Positions 11,384 through 22,640 of a DNA stretch of 62,000 nucleotides are shown here, in pieces (the first letter of the stretch is position 1; every line of letters begins with the position of its first letter). The notes under the pieces were generated by a model. It made no database searches. It saw only the letters and a program-made list of their open reading frames with translations, and had not been told where the DNA came from. The position numbers were made by a program, and so were the translations under genes. Source of the stretch: Owenia fusiformis (lineage: Eukaryota > Annelida > Polychaeta > Sabellida > Oweniidae); contig CAIIXF020000012.1 in assembly GCA_903813345.2 (NCBI GenBank), positions 14,626,020 to 14,688,019 on the forward strand, written 5' to 3'.

Positions 11384-11970
11384 TTTTAGCTCACATGGTG
11401 AGCTATTGCAATCACTCGCTTGTCTGTCTATCTGTCCGTCTGACCGTCTGTCCGTCCGTCAACAATAGTGGCACGGTTCTAAACCTCTGTCGATTGGATT
11501 CCTGTTTTAAGTTATTTCTGTCCAACATCAATATAGGAAACCCCACTATGACTCCTGGCTCAAAAGCTCGCCTATTTTCTGTTTTCAAAATGGCTGCCAT
11601 TTTTGTCTCACAAAAAGAAACATTTACTCGCTTTATATATAATTTCAGGTGTCCTGCATTGTAAAAAACCATGGCACTGTAAAGAGTAGTTGTATGAAAT
11701 AATTTTGTTACAAAAAAAATCGGCAAAAAATGTATCATTTTTTTTTATTTCAGCCACTTTAGTTAACATTGATTTGTCCATCTGTCTCTCAGTCCGTCCA
11801 CAATAGTGGCACGTTTTAGGATTCCCGTTTTATGTTATTTCTGTTCAACGTCCATACAGAAAAAAAACTATGACTCTCAGTTCAAAAGCTCGCCTATTTT
11901 CAAAATGGCAGCCATTTTAGTCACAGAAAATTCACGTTTAGTATGGTGCATAGGTCACAGCGTTTTGGAA
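11384..11970 (+). repeat. AGCTCACATGGTGAGCT / GTCCGTC-type dispersed repeat, copy 1
   Basis: The repeat begins TTTTTAGCTCACATGGTGAGC, then GTCTGTCCGTC-rich sequence, then at least two tandem body units of about 350 bp that share AACAATAGTGGCACG, CAAAAGCTCGCCTATTTTC and AAAATGGC(T/A)GCCATTTT. It abuts the Tc1 terminus at 11381. An inverted two-unit relative is at about 22640-24400. The open frames across it on both strands are chance products of the repeat. Confidence 0.75.
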
Positions 11971-12245
11971 GATATATACATCTTTGTGGCAATATATGCT
12001 TGTTATAAGGTATTATACTTGTAATAGTGTGAGATTTTAGGGATTGCGGAAGTTGTGCCGCTGTGGCCAAGGCCTTGTCGCTGGTTTTACAGATTCGCGT
12101 CATACTTGAACTTCTGCTGTTGCTTCCAACCATCCTATAACAATAACTCAAAATGACCATGGATTCTACTCTTTCAAGTTATTCTGCGTTTGGTTAATTT
12201 GCATTCTACAATATAGATAACCTGTTGATCTAGCCTTATCCACCT

Positions 12246-12656
12246 AATACACGCCTAACTATCGACAAGGTACAGTGACAAATATCGTTGTACACTTGAG
12301 ATGTACCATGTCACTAGTAACTGATTGAAGCAAAAACTATGATGCAGGTGTGATGTAGGTTTTAACGATTAATCTTGGGAATACTTGAAAGATTTCACGT
12401 TTTGTGTATTCGCTTTGGAAGACTTTTAGGTTTCTGATTTCGTTAAAAGATTTTCGAGCGATTCTGATTTTTTTCGTACCTAATCTACCCACAAAAATTG
12501 ATTGGTTGGAAAATGTTGGGTTTTTCACATTTCCTTTGATCATTTTTTCCCCTGTCGCCTAAGAGTGTCGATTATTTTTATACCGTTGTTACAAATGGCG
12601 GACATAACCGTCGCTTCCTAAACACATTGGTCACTGTACCTTGTGGTTAGGCGTGT
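12246..12656. mobile_element. Foldback MITE with ~40-bp terminal repeats
   Basis: The left arm (ACACGCCTAACTATCGACAAGG, then TACAGTGAC) and the right arm (GTCACTGTACCTTGTGGTTA, then GGCGTGT) are inverted copies with a few mismatches and enclose about 330 bp with no coding sign. Confidence 0.7.
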
Positions 12657-12918
12657 AATATTACGAAGTGATTCGGCATGAAATCAGCTTCATACGTGAG
12701 GTTTGTCAGGTAGTGATAAAGACATTCTATCAGTTACAATAAACTGATAATGTCACACATCTTGTAAAACTTGTATATTTTGAATAGAAATAATCTAAAC
12801 ATCTCAGACTGCTTAGAATAACGAAGATTCCTTTTTTCTGGACACTATAGTATCAGAAACATGCTGAAATCGTGACACTGTTTCGCCATCTTTTTGTTGA
12901 TTTAAATATATATTCCCA

Positions 12919-13317
12919 TTTATTATGCACCTCATTAAAATACTCAAATCTGATTGGTTCTTAGTTGCTTGTAATTTGGCAATACTCTGCTTTTTTCTGA
13001 AAACTGCCGGATATTTTTTTAATATCTGACCCTTTCGAGAAAAAGGGTCGGATATTTTTTCAATGTTTTTGCAACATTCCCACTTCAGAGTTTTATTTCT
13101 TAATAACTGGAGTACTACTTAAAGCTTACATCTGAAACTGGCGGAAAATAGAAGAAAAAAATGCACTTAATCAATCACAATTACCCTTATCATTCAAAAG
13201 TTCGGAAGTCGCCGGAAGAGAAAATAAATAAATGTCAAAATAATGTCAACTAAACGACAGTTTAAGCCTGTACTCCAGTAAGTACTCCACTTAACTTTGA
13301 TTGGGAGGTGCATAATA
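12919..13317. mobile_element. Small inverted-repeat element
   Basis: TTATTATGCACCTC at 12919 and its complement GAGGTGCATAATA ending at 13317 bound about 400 bp. Inside is a short hairpin around 13014-13058 (GGATATTTTTTTAATATCTGACCC and its mirror). It is directly adjacent to the long palindrome at 13319-13462. Confidence 0.5.
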
Positions 13318-13318
13318 A

Positions 13319-13462
13319 AACAAATACTGGATGATCAGGAGCTGGATATGGCCAGAATACCTATCCTCGAAAAAATATTGGGCTCGGCTGCCGCCTCGCC
13401 CAATATTTTTTCTCGAATAGGTATTCTGCCATATCCAGCTCCTGATCATCCAGTATTTGTTT
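13319..13462. repeat. Near-perfect 144-bp palindrome
   Basis: Arms of about 65 bp (from AACAAATACTGGATGATCAG to AAAAATATTGGGC) face each other across a loop of about a dozen bases. Only a few mismatches are visible. No gene is present. Confidence 0.9.
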
Positions 13463-14440
13463 AATACAATGCAGTTGTTTTTTAGGTAATCTCAAAACCA
13501 CTCTACTATACCTAACCCCTAGAAATGCATATTAAGATACTCTGTGTGTCTAATTGTATTGTTTAGTATATTTTTGAAAGTACCTTATTTAACATTCTGA
13601 CAGTCACCCAATAAACATTAATAAGGAATAGACAAATAAAAACAAATAACATAATCATTACTAATAAGCCAAATGGGTTGCTCATGAACACCAAATGCAA
13701 GGTATAGTGAAAACTGGAAAGTAAGATTTGGAGTGTATGGACCTAAAATACCCCCGTCAAAAACAAACCTGACAAGAAATGTTTGTAATACAATACCAGG
13801 TTCTTTCATTTTCTATTATGATTTTATCCACATTGTGTCATAACGGCAACAGCTGGTCATGCACATATTCTTTTACTCCTTTCATATATCAATTGTATAT
13901 GAATTGTTTTAATTGTAATTTGTACACGTCTGACACTTAAATAAACTTTGTTAAAACTAGAGTAATTATGAATGACCAAACAGAACAAGAAGACGAACTT
14001 AAATAGAAATATGGCAGTGAAATTATTATTAATATATGGCAGAATATAATTACAATAACAATTGATACAATACGATCATAAACAGTATGGTTTACGTTTT
14101 ATAGTAAACCAAAAAATACAAAATGTCAAAATCAACATCGACATAGGGAGAAATATGGAAATTATTATCAAATATGGTGAAGTATTAGATTTTAATTATT
14201 TCACTGTTATTTTGGCAAAGAGTTGATTTCCATAACCATTCCACTGGCATCTATTTATATGACCATTGTTATATTGTAGAATGCTATGATAAACGCGGTT
14301 GGTTGAAGGAGGGACGCTGAGGTACAGACGCCAACCGACGAAATATCCACACTCCGTTATTATTTTATCCACATTGTGTCATAAGAGGGACGATGAGATA
14401 CAGACGCAAACCGACGAAATATCCACACTACGTTATCGAG
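13463..14440. repeat. Region 3' of the secreted pro-protein gene
   Basis: AT-rich, no gene. A tandem duplication of about 77 bp (GAGGGACG(C/A)TGAG(G/A)TACAGACGC, ending with CCACACT(C/A)CGTTAT) occupies about 14307-14440. The same TTTTATCCACATTGTGTCATAA also occurs at about 13823. The last part may be the 3' UTR of the minus-strand gene that follows. Confidence 0.5.
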
Positions 14441-17400
14441 CTAGCCTCGGACATACGAGGAACACGTTGACGGGACAGCAACGGATCCTCTCCTGGCGTT
14501 CTCTCCAATATCATATATACAACGGGTATTTATGTACTTTAGTCTCTTCATAACGTCCATGTCAAAGCCTAGAGGCATGTTCATGTTCAGATTATCGGGC
14601 CAGAACTTGGAGGCATCAACTATATTCAGGAAGTCTAAGCTTGGCATACCTGAAATATTTTTAATAAATCAGTTATTTATCCTTCGAATTTACCGTCAAT
14701 ATCGGCCATGATTTCTAGTGGGAGGAGCATAAGAATATTTAGAAAGATAAGATGCCAATAAAATTGGAATGACCGATATTAAAGAAACCATAAGATGGGA
14801 ATAGGCTAAGTTCCCAGTGTACCAATACATTATCTTTCGTATTATGAAAAAAACTCAATTCAATTGGTTTGTAATGACCCAGCTCCGTATAATCGTAGCT
14901 GATTGATTAAACCACATTAATAGATCGGAAATAGACCAGCAGATGGCATACAATTATATATCAATTAAAATATAAATTCGATGTGTATTAATCAAATGAT
15001 AGACGTTGGAAAAGTTGCACGAACTAACGATATACGCCATAGAACTTGTGAGGTCAACTATGAACTATCGCACGTACTATATAAGCATGCGCAGGCGGAT
15101 CTAATATTCGTTCAGTCAATCAATATGGAATAAATCTACTTACTGATGAGGTCCACGCCGGGTATATGTTCAATGATCTTGTCCAAAAGGAGATTCACTG
15201 GAGCCATCAGAATGTCCAGAAAGCCGCTAATCCCATCAAGGATATCCTTCACCGAGAAACAAAGGTCAGGTATGGCGATCTTTAACAGCTGAAAAGAATA
15301 TTGTCAAACGGTTTAAACTTTTATTTAGAAAAATGTAGAGTAGGCTTGTACAGGCCCCATTTGGATCAACGTTGATAATTACTGTTTATAGTATATGGTG
15401 AGCCAAAAAAGGTGTAACGACCATTGGGCACGTCCGTCGGGGAGCTGTAGTGTACCGAGCCAGATACTAGACTCGAAAGAGAGTGTGCTAAATTCAACGC
15501 CCAATGCGGGAAACGAACCCAGGGCCTTCCGCTCTCAGAGTCGGACGCTCTACCCCTGAACCATAAAGGCTAGCCACTACAGCTGAGACTGTAGTAGCAA
15601 CTTGATATTGAAGGTCATTACAAAGGTTACCCAAACAAAAGTTAAAAACTCAAGCATCCAACATGGGTTTAAAATCATATTTGGTACAATTGAACCTTGT
15701 TCAATGTTCTTTTATTCTAAGTTCCATTGGTTTATTTCAAATGGCCGTGATTTTATGTCTATTTTACAAAACATCATCGAAATGCCAGTCTCGTCTATGG
15801 AGGCTAATTTGAACGCACCGGTGTAAAAGGCTAGTAAGGGCCGTTAAGAAAGGGGACAATAATCCCTGGGGGACAATCATTTCTTTCACACCGGGTGAAG
15901 TTGTTCTGACTACATACATATATCTTTAATCATGCTTTTATCTCTTGTTTCAACTCTCAAATGCTGCTCCAAGGGTGTAGCCAGGATTTACCAAGGGGTT
16001 CAATTTACCCCGGTGTGAAAGAAATGATGGTCCCCCAGGGATTATGGTGCCCTTTCTTACTGGCCCTGATTGTGTATAAGATAATGAGGGAAAGAGTTGT
16101 ATTTAGGTCACCATATAAATCAATGGAGAGTTTGATAGAACCTCCTACACTTTTACACCTGCCTTATTTGTGGAGTTTGGGGATTCATGTCGGGTGATTT
16201 TCCGCATTTGGAGCATGTTTTTCAAAATGGCCATGTACCATGTATGAAACTTCGTCAAATGCAAGAACACTGAGCAAGGTTCAATTGTACCAAATATGAT
16301 TTCAAATCCATGTGATTCTTGAATGGTATTGTCTGAGGCCTACCCTTTTTTCAGGATTGAGGCCACTTTCTTGTTCTCCCTCTAATATTCTTTTGACAAT
16401 ATCTAGTTCATCCCTGGACATCTTCTTGAAAGCTTTAGTAAAATCTTCTTCAGTAAGAACCAAGTTTTCCATGACTTCTCTCTTTAACGCCTCGACGTAG
16501 CGTTCGATTTCATCGACGTTATTTGGATCCTCGTGTGCCGTCTTTTTATCTATGTTTTCCGTAGTTGGTTCTTCGATTTCGACAACATTTTCTTTCTCTA
16601 AATCACGCTGAATTGAACAATGTTTATTCGTTGAAGCATTTAACAAACTACTCAGTTTTTTTTCATTTTAAGTTGCAATATTTGGTATATTTGTCAACAC
16701 TTTTGGTACAATTAAAGCCCCGAAAAAGTTGGATGACAATGATTTCTGGTGCCATTTAGAACCTCCTATTTTGGAATTATTTTATTTCGATATGAAATTG
16801 GCTATTTGTTGCAGTTGATATCTAAACAACGAAATGATAAGAAAATGTATTCCATTGGTTAGTCAATGTATCAATTACCTTTGCTTTGGCCTCCTCAAGA
16901 AGTCGCTTGATTCTCTCAAGATCATCATGACTGTACGATGCAAATGCGTCAATCACCTCTTTGTTGACGTTACGCTTACGTCTTTTCCAACCGCCAAGAC
17001 GAACTCGTCTCACGAATCTGAAATATTACATGAATTCTGCTAACAAATCTTAAAATATACACAAAATAAAAGTAGCCCCAGGGGCCTAGGAAAAAAGTTC
17101 ATATTTGATAAAATTAACCGAAATTACATTTGTCATATAGAAATCATTTTACAGAAATGAGACTTGATCATAAGAGTTTCCCTTTCCCAAGTTTTAATGA
17201 GACATTTTATTAAATAGTTATTACTTTCGAAAACACCAGTGCGCAACGTACTAATCCTGGTCTTAAAGGGATCCAACACCTTACAAAACTTCTTAACGGA
17301 GAGGAATAAGGGAAAATGCTTGCCGGATTCTGAATCTGTGTATTTTTTAATGATTTTTCACCGTCTTAGAATTTCAATTATTTTCCTTTGAAAAAATGAG

Positions 17401-20400
17401 ATTTGCATTGTTTTCCAATTAGAAAAATGAGTAAACATGAATAGCTCTAAATCTAACGGTGAGATTTTGTTTTAAAAAATCATGGATATCAAGGCTAAAT
17501 ATAGCTATACAGTAAACATAAAAAGCAATGCTTGGACTCTTCATATTCACACAAAAAAATTAATTAGTAAATGAGGTTTGATATTTGTGAGAATAAGTTG
17601 TACGAGGTGCAATGCTCTACAAACACCAGACTACAGGGTGGATTAGGATCAATGACACACATAAAAATTAATTTAAAAATATTTCATGATAATTATCTCA
17701 AACAAAAGCAGTTGGCGAAGGATACGTTTCATTACACTCAATAAATAGTTATCACTTTTGACTATACATACATATCTCATGGGAATGTATTTCCATCTGC
17801 TCAAGATATTATATTTTAGCTTCGAAAATCACAATCGTTGGATAATACATTTGTCTCAGAATGCTAGGCCACCCTGTAGCAATGTAGCTATCACTTGAAG
17901 TGGACCCTTGAGAATAATGAACTTACTTTCAAATTGGTCTTGCTTTTGTGGTGTATGTGGCTTTTTAGCAAATCTGCCACGCTCATTTCTTTCCAGAACC
18001 ATCATCTTGTTCAAATGTATCACTATACGCGCGTGTATAGACAGATGACATAGATATACATATAAATTATATATTGCACCTGTATTTACTTACATGGGAA
18101 TATATTCCCTTTGGAAAAATGCAAATGCAAATGCATGAACATATATTTTCATCTTATATATGACTTCAAGCTAACATATTATTTCATATTTATATTTTCA
18201 TAGTTAGTTTAACATGAATAATAGATCCATGAGAACAATACTCTTTGTTGTTTTTTTAAATTGATGGGTTTACTGTGAATTCAATAAATTACAATTTGCA
18301 AGGGGTAAGTATACTGTATGAGCTAGCTAGTGGCTTTGAATTTTATGTTAGGCCAGGGTAATTAAATTAGTTGTTTATCTTTCTTCTATTTTTCAAAATT
18401 GATACGGGAATGACGGTTTTTATATTACCTTTTTTGTCTATCTAAAATGCTGATGAGGGACGGGATGATTTTTTTCTTTAAAATAACTGTAAAAACAAAT
18501 AACTAATTTTGAAGGAAATAACTGAGTTTATGTTGAATTTATATGTTGAATTTAGCCTACGTTACTGGTATATTTGATCATATATCAGTACCACGATATT
18601 GTCAATTATCCTGATCCATAAAAAGTAAAAAAAAGTGTTTCACACGCCATGGATGCGCGCGAGGTACGGTGTGTTTTTCTTAGAAATGGCAGAAAAAAGG
18701 TGGAGGGGGGATTGGGCCACACGCGGGCAAGAATGAGAAACACCTAATTTAATTACCCTAACCTTAGTTCATCCAGTAGTACGTTTTTACTGCAAAGTAG
18801 TGTTTTTATATGCAGCTTAATAGCATAAAATATGTTGAAGGAAGCATATGGTGTGGATTAGTCGTGTGACACACAAACTGACCAATACATGAGGGTATTA
18901 GCTACTTTTCACATAAACCAAAGGAGGACAGTGCTTTTATTTCAACTGGGAGCTTACCTCCACACGACTGACCATGTGACCATGGTGGTGGTCCCCTTTA
19001 AGAGGTTTTGTACAACTCTCTAATTAGTCTCTGAATGATGCGCATTTTTAAGCAGTGCCGACACTGCATTATTTACATTGGTTACAAAATTTACGTGTTT
19101 TTGTTTTTTACTTGGCATTACTGACTATACCTTTTAAATGGGTGCAAATGTTTTCAACCATGGCTCTGCTCACTTTTGTAGTTATAGAATACGTCATACT
19201 AAATTCATGATTATCTATTCTGACTCACCGTCCCACGGATCTGACAGCGGACCTGACTGTCCTAACCACAGCCTGTACTGGCTTAGACCTGACAACAGTT
19301 GTTGCAGCATTTGCAATCGCATTGGCAGCTTTCTGTCCTAGATTGTAAAAAGCCTTTGCAGCCATCAGGTGATACTTTCCCGTGAGGTAATCGCGGAGAC
19401 AGAACTTCTTGCTCATCGCAGCGTCAATTTTCTCCAAGAAACCCTTGGCTGGTTTGAATACATTTGTTATCTTGGTGATCGTGTCTGAAAAAACAAGTAA
19501 ATGGGATGTTTCAAATAAGTCAACTGATACTGTATTGCAGTATGACGGCCACAATGATGAGTGCACCAAATGCACACAAAAATTAAGTTCTTACTATTGT
19601 ATTGCTCATCGGGTCATTTGTACAAAACATAATCAATGAGGCAAAAATTAATCCGAATCGGTTGCTAAACTACTATTTGCATACTTTGAAAAATAGTTCA
19701 ACAAACCGTGTACACTCTGTGTCGATTTCACTATTGGATACAAAGCATCTTCGGCTCCTTGGATTCCTCTTAGAGTCATTGCCAAAATTTGCTCCTCTTC
19801 AGAGAGTCCCCCTTCTATATATTCACGCTTTAAAGACTCTTCTTCAATCTGCTGCTTCTTATCAGAGTGTCCACTTTCTGTACGTTCCGGTTTCATCAAT
19901 TCTTCGTCCTGTTGAGCCATCTGGGTCTCCCCTTGGTATCTATCTTCAGTCACGCGCTTTAGGATCTCTCTGTAGCGTTCATACGATTCCATGTCTCTCT
20001 CATTAGTATTGTCATTGTCAACGTCGCGCTTCTTACGCACAATGCCAAATGTGTACTGGTCCTTGACGTCCACCCATCTCGAGCAGAACTTTGCAACCAC
20101 ATTCACGACACCAAAGATTGGTTGGATTAAGGGCAAAATTCCGTTCTGGCAGACTTTATCAAGGGAGGCCATTGATGGGTTTGGAAGAAGTTTTACCTGC
20201 TCTTCGGCCTCACTAATGTTCTGGAAAGCTGGAAATATGGACGGTATAACAAAGATTTAATATACAATTCATGAATGGCAGGACGTTAACGTACGTTGAT
20301 AACAAAAGGAGGGAAAACCCCATGATTCAATTGATGACATAAGATTTCCTCCTTCGCGCACCTCCTTTCCCGGAAGTACTGATATTTGTTTACAAAATGG

Positions 20401-22022
20401 CGACTTTCATAAAGGAAAAAACTGATTTAGTTTTCAACCAATCAACGATCGAATTGCTAAACCAATCAGCGACGGTGTCATCTCAATACAGAATTACATT
20501 ATAAGCGTATGTCATCATTGAACCCTGGGGTTTCTCCCCCTCTTGTTGATAACGTGAATGCACAGAGAGACCACGTGGATTTATTTTATGTGGGAACAAT
20601 TTGTTGATATATTTACAGTGTGAATGTACAGCGAAACACGCAATTCCAGTTTTTGAAACTATACACAGCAAGTTAATTGATTGCATATAAACAATTTTAG
20701 AATGTTCATCATCTACATATTGACTTTTACTGTAAGGTTATCTCTAAGCAGCGTCTCTACCTACCGAGATAGATATTCTGTCATTCTGAACCCCTTGGAA
20801 ATGTTTATCATTTCTACATTTACAATAATACATACGACATAAAGACGGTTTAGTTACTGTTAGATAACAAATCTCCGGTCAGTGTCTCTACTCACCAAGA
20901 TAGCCCGCCATTCTGAAACCTGCTACACCCATCCCGATCTTGAAACAGTTGTCCCCGGCTTTTTCCACTTTATCCCAATAAGGTTTAGTGCGGTCATTGA
21001 ACCTGTCCATAGTCTGCTGACCTTTCTTTACCTATATTATACAATGTGGCAGAAAAATAACGCAAACCAAATTCAATATTAAGCGCATTATGTCCACCAT
21101 GACACATATCCGTTGTTTATAACGAATAAAATTTCTTCAGTTAAATATCACGGTGACCAAGTGTTAACAGTGGAGAGTGTCCCGGACGTGATTTCTCAAA
21201 CGATTTAGACGTGTTTTTGGAAAACTTCAGAGGTAGGTTGATAATTTTAAATGTAAGTAATTAATGAGCATTTTTGTATATAATTGCGAGTACTGTGAAG
21301 AATGATGGAATGATCGCCAAAATAGATACGTGGGTATGAAGAAGAACATCTTACGAGGTAGAAGTCAAGTAATGTTAGTTTGTAAAATATAGAATATTCT
21401 TACCTTTTGCTCCATTCTAACGAACGTCGTATTCCATGTTCTTACAAAACACGTCTAAATCGTTTGAGAAAACACGTCCGGAACAACTTACATAACGTTT
21501 TTGTGAAACGCATCCCAATAAGGGATATTTTTTGTGCAATTTATACGTATAGGAATTGCCGTTTCTATTTTATATGCAAGCTTAAGTCTCTAGTAGTTAA
21601 ACTTTACGTACCGATGCTCCAACGAATTTGACCATGCGTGATAGAACAGTGAAAAAGGCGCCTATTTTGGGAATCTTTCCCGCCATTTTCAACAATCTCT
21701 CCAAATTGTCTATGAATAGAGTTTTCAAGACCCTCATTTGTGTCTCGAGACTTCTAGTGTAGCCGAATAACAGGTATGTCGTCTCTATGGGGGCGCAGAC
21801 CAGATCAACACAGTCAAATATACCATCGAACGCTCCATAGATTTGCTTCAATGTCTTAATTGCGTCATCTGAAGAGTTTGATGACGTTTCAGTGACACAC
21901 GAGAGCAGTGTTACGAACGCTAAGAGGAAGCCCAGCGTTCGATACATCTCGGCAAGTTCTAGCACCGTTGCTGTGCTTCCGTTAAAGGCCGGGCAAGAGT
22001 TTTTCTCACTTTCAATTGGTTT
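14441..22022 (-). CDS. Unrecognised secreted pro-protein, eight coding exons, 668 residues
   Basis: Coding exons, 5' to 3' on the minus strand, are 21947-21612, 21031-20896, 20228-19707, 19484-19229, 17017-16879, 16607-16344, 15288-15144 and 14649-14441 (stop TAG). All have AG acceptors and GT donors, intron phases agree throughout, and they sum to 2,007 nt. A 5' UTR part with its own TTTTCAG acceptor begins at 22022. The start at 21947 gives a clear signal peptide (MYRTLGFLLAFVTLLSCVTE). Two polybasic sites look like furin-type convertase sites: RKKR-D in exon 3 and KRRKR-N in exon 5. Exons 5 and 6 carry related helical segments (SYSHDDLERIKRLLEE and KMSRDELDIVKRILEG). Exon 3 has a long Glu/Arg/Gln-rich stretch; other parts are hydrophobic or amphipathic (ILPLIQPIFGVVNVVAKF, FLDILMAPVNLLLDKII). 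The only hydrophobic run I would call a membrane segment is the signal peptide. I do not recognise the family; cleavage into several secreted chains is inference. The donor of exon 3 (ACG|GTTTGT) is the weakest junction. Confidence 0.75.
15405..15575 (-). repeat. tRNA-derived SINE-like repeat
   Basis: Read on the minus strand, the head has a tRNA-like A box (GGTTCAGGGGTAGAGCG), an anticodon-like arm (CCGACTCTGAGAGCGG) and a B box (GGGTTCGTTTCCC), then an unrelated tail toward 15405. The acceptor stem does not pair as in a working tRNA. It lies in the last-but-one intron of the secreted pro-protein gene. Confidence 0.6.
15651..16322. mobile_element. Nested foldback element
   Basis: Outer arms (AAATCATATTTGGTACAATT near 15671 and its complement near 16277-16307) surround an inner foldback at about 15836-15906 and 16000-16070 (CCCTGGGGGACAATCATTTC and its inverted form). 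It ends about 20 bp from the donor of the 16344-16607 exon, so the intron just after that exon begins almost directly with it. Confidence 0.7.
17263..19001 (-). mobile_element. Non-autonomous TTAA element, copy 2
   Basis: This is the inverted counterpart of the element at 6338-7608, bounded by TTAA at 17263-17266 and 18998-19001. It sits in the intron between the 19229-19484 and 16879-17017 exons. It is longer than copy 1 because a further insertion of about 420 bp lies at about 18348-18765. Confidence 0.8.
18348..18765. mobile_element. MITE nested in the TTAA element
   Basis: Terminal inverted repeats AGGGTAATTAAATTAG (left) and CTAATTTAATTACCCT (right), with TTA on both outer sides. Copy 1 of the host element lacks it, which marks it as a later insertion. 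Confidence 0.7.
20229..20895. other. Intron of the secreted pro-protein gene
   Basis: Lies between the exons ending at 20896 and starting at 20228 (minus strand). I see no repeat or RNA feature in it beyond ordinary AT-rich sequence. Confidence 0.6.
21180..21484. mobile_element. Intronic MITE with ~38-bp inverted repeats
   Basis: CCGGACGTGATTTCTCAAAC at 21182 and the inverted GTTTGAGAAAACACGTCCGG ending at 21481 continue inward as CGATTTAGACGTGTTTT. The element is about 300 bp and lies between the first two coding exons of the secreted pro-protein gene. Confidence 0.75.
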
Positions 22023-22640
22023 CTGAAAACAAAAACTCACTTTTAAACTGAATCAGAAAAAATATACCCAGAAAAGACTGGTGAGAAGATGTGTTATGTA
22101 AAATGTATAAAACACGAGAAAATTCAGTGAAAAAAATTCTGAATTTTTCACTGAATTTTCCTGTTTTCTAGACATTTTATCAAAACACTCTTCTTCACAT
22201 TCTTTTCTAGGTACATTAGTATAGTCGTGCAAAAGTGAAAGATGTAGACATTGCGGGGAAGGAGTGATTCAAATTTGAAAAATAACATGCGACTCAATTG
22301 AGGGTTGCAGCAAAATTCCGAACATGCACCCTGACCTTAAAATAACCTTTTCAGCCCTTTGAAAATGTGACTGAAAAACAGCTAAAAGTAGGAGCTTAGG
22401 AAAGGTCAATGAACAGAATCTTTTTAATTTTTCAGAAAATGTGCCCAATATATTGCACTAAATAATATAATTTTTGAAATTTTGGAAAATTGTCTGAAAC
22501 AAAAAATAGGAAAATAGATCGCTTTTCAATTCAGTTTTCTTTCACTTTTTCTTTTTCTACGAATGATATCAAATCTTTGTGCAAAACTGAAAGATGTAGA
22601 CAATGTGGAGAAGGATGGTGTATCCTATTTGAAAAATTAG
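22023..22640. repeat. Upstream intron or promoter region of the secreted pro-protein gene
   Basis: Contains a short hairpin at about 22112-22165 (GAAAATTCAGTGAAAAA and its mirror). About 60 bp around GCGACTCAATTGAGGGTTGC also occurs at 24405-24450, and CTGAAAGATGTAGACA-type copies lie near 22235 and 22590, so it is mostly old repeat. The upstream 5' UTR exon was not found. Confidence 0.45.

Noticed and set aside
11412-11738. 108-codon minus-strand open frame
   Set aside because: It is read from the GTCCGTC-type dispersed repeat; the same words recur at 22.7-24.3 kb.
15494-15575. Possible tRNA gene on the minus strand
   Set aside because: A and B boxes are present but the acceptor stem does not pair and an unrelated tail follows, so it is a tRNA-derived repeat.
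21402-21416. Possible 13-nt microexon (MEQK then GTAAGA) in the first intron of the secreted pro-protein gene
   Set aside because: It lies in a MITE and would shift the frame, since the flanking exons join in phase without it.
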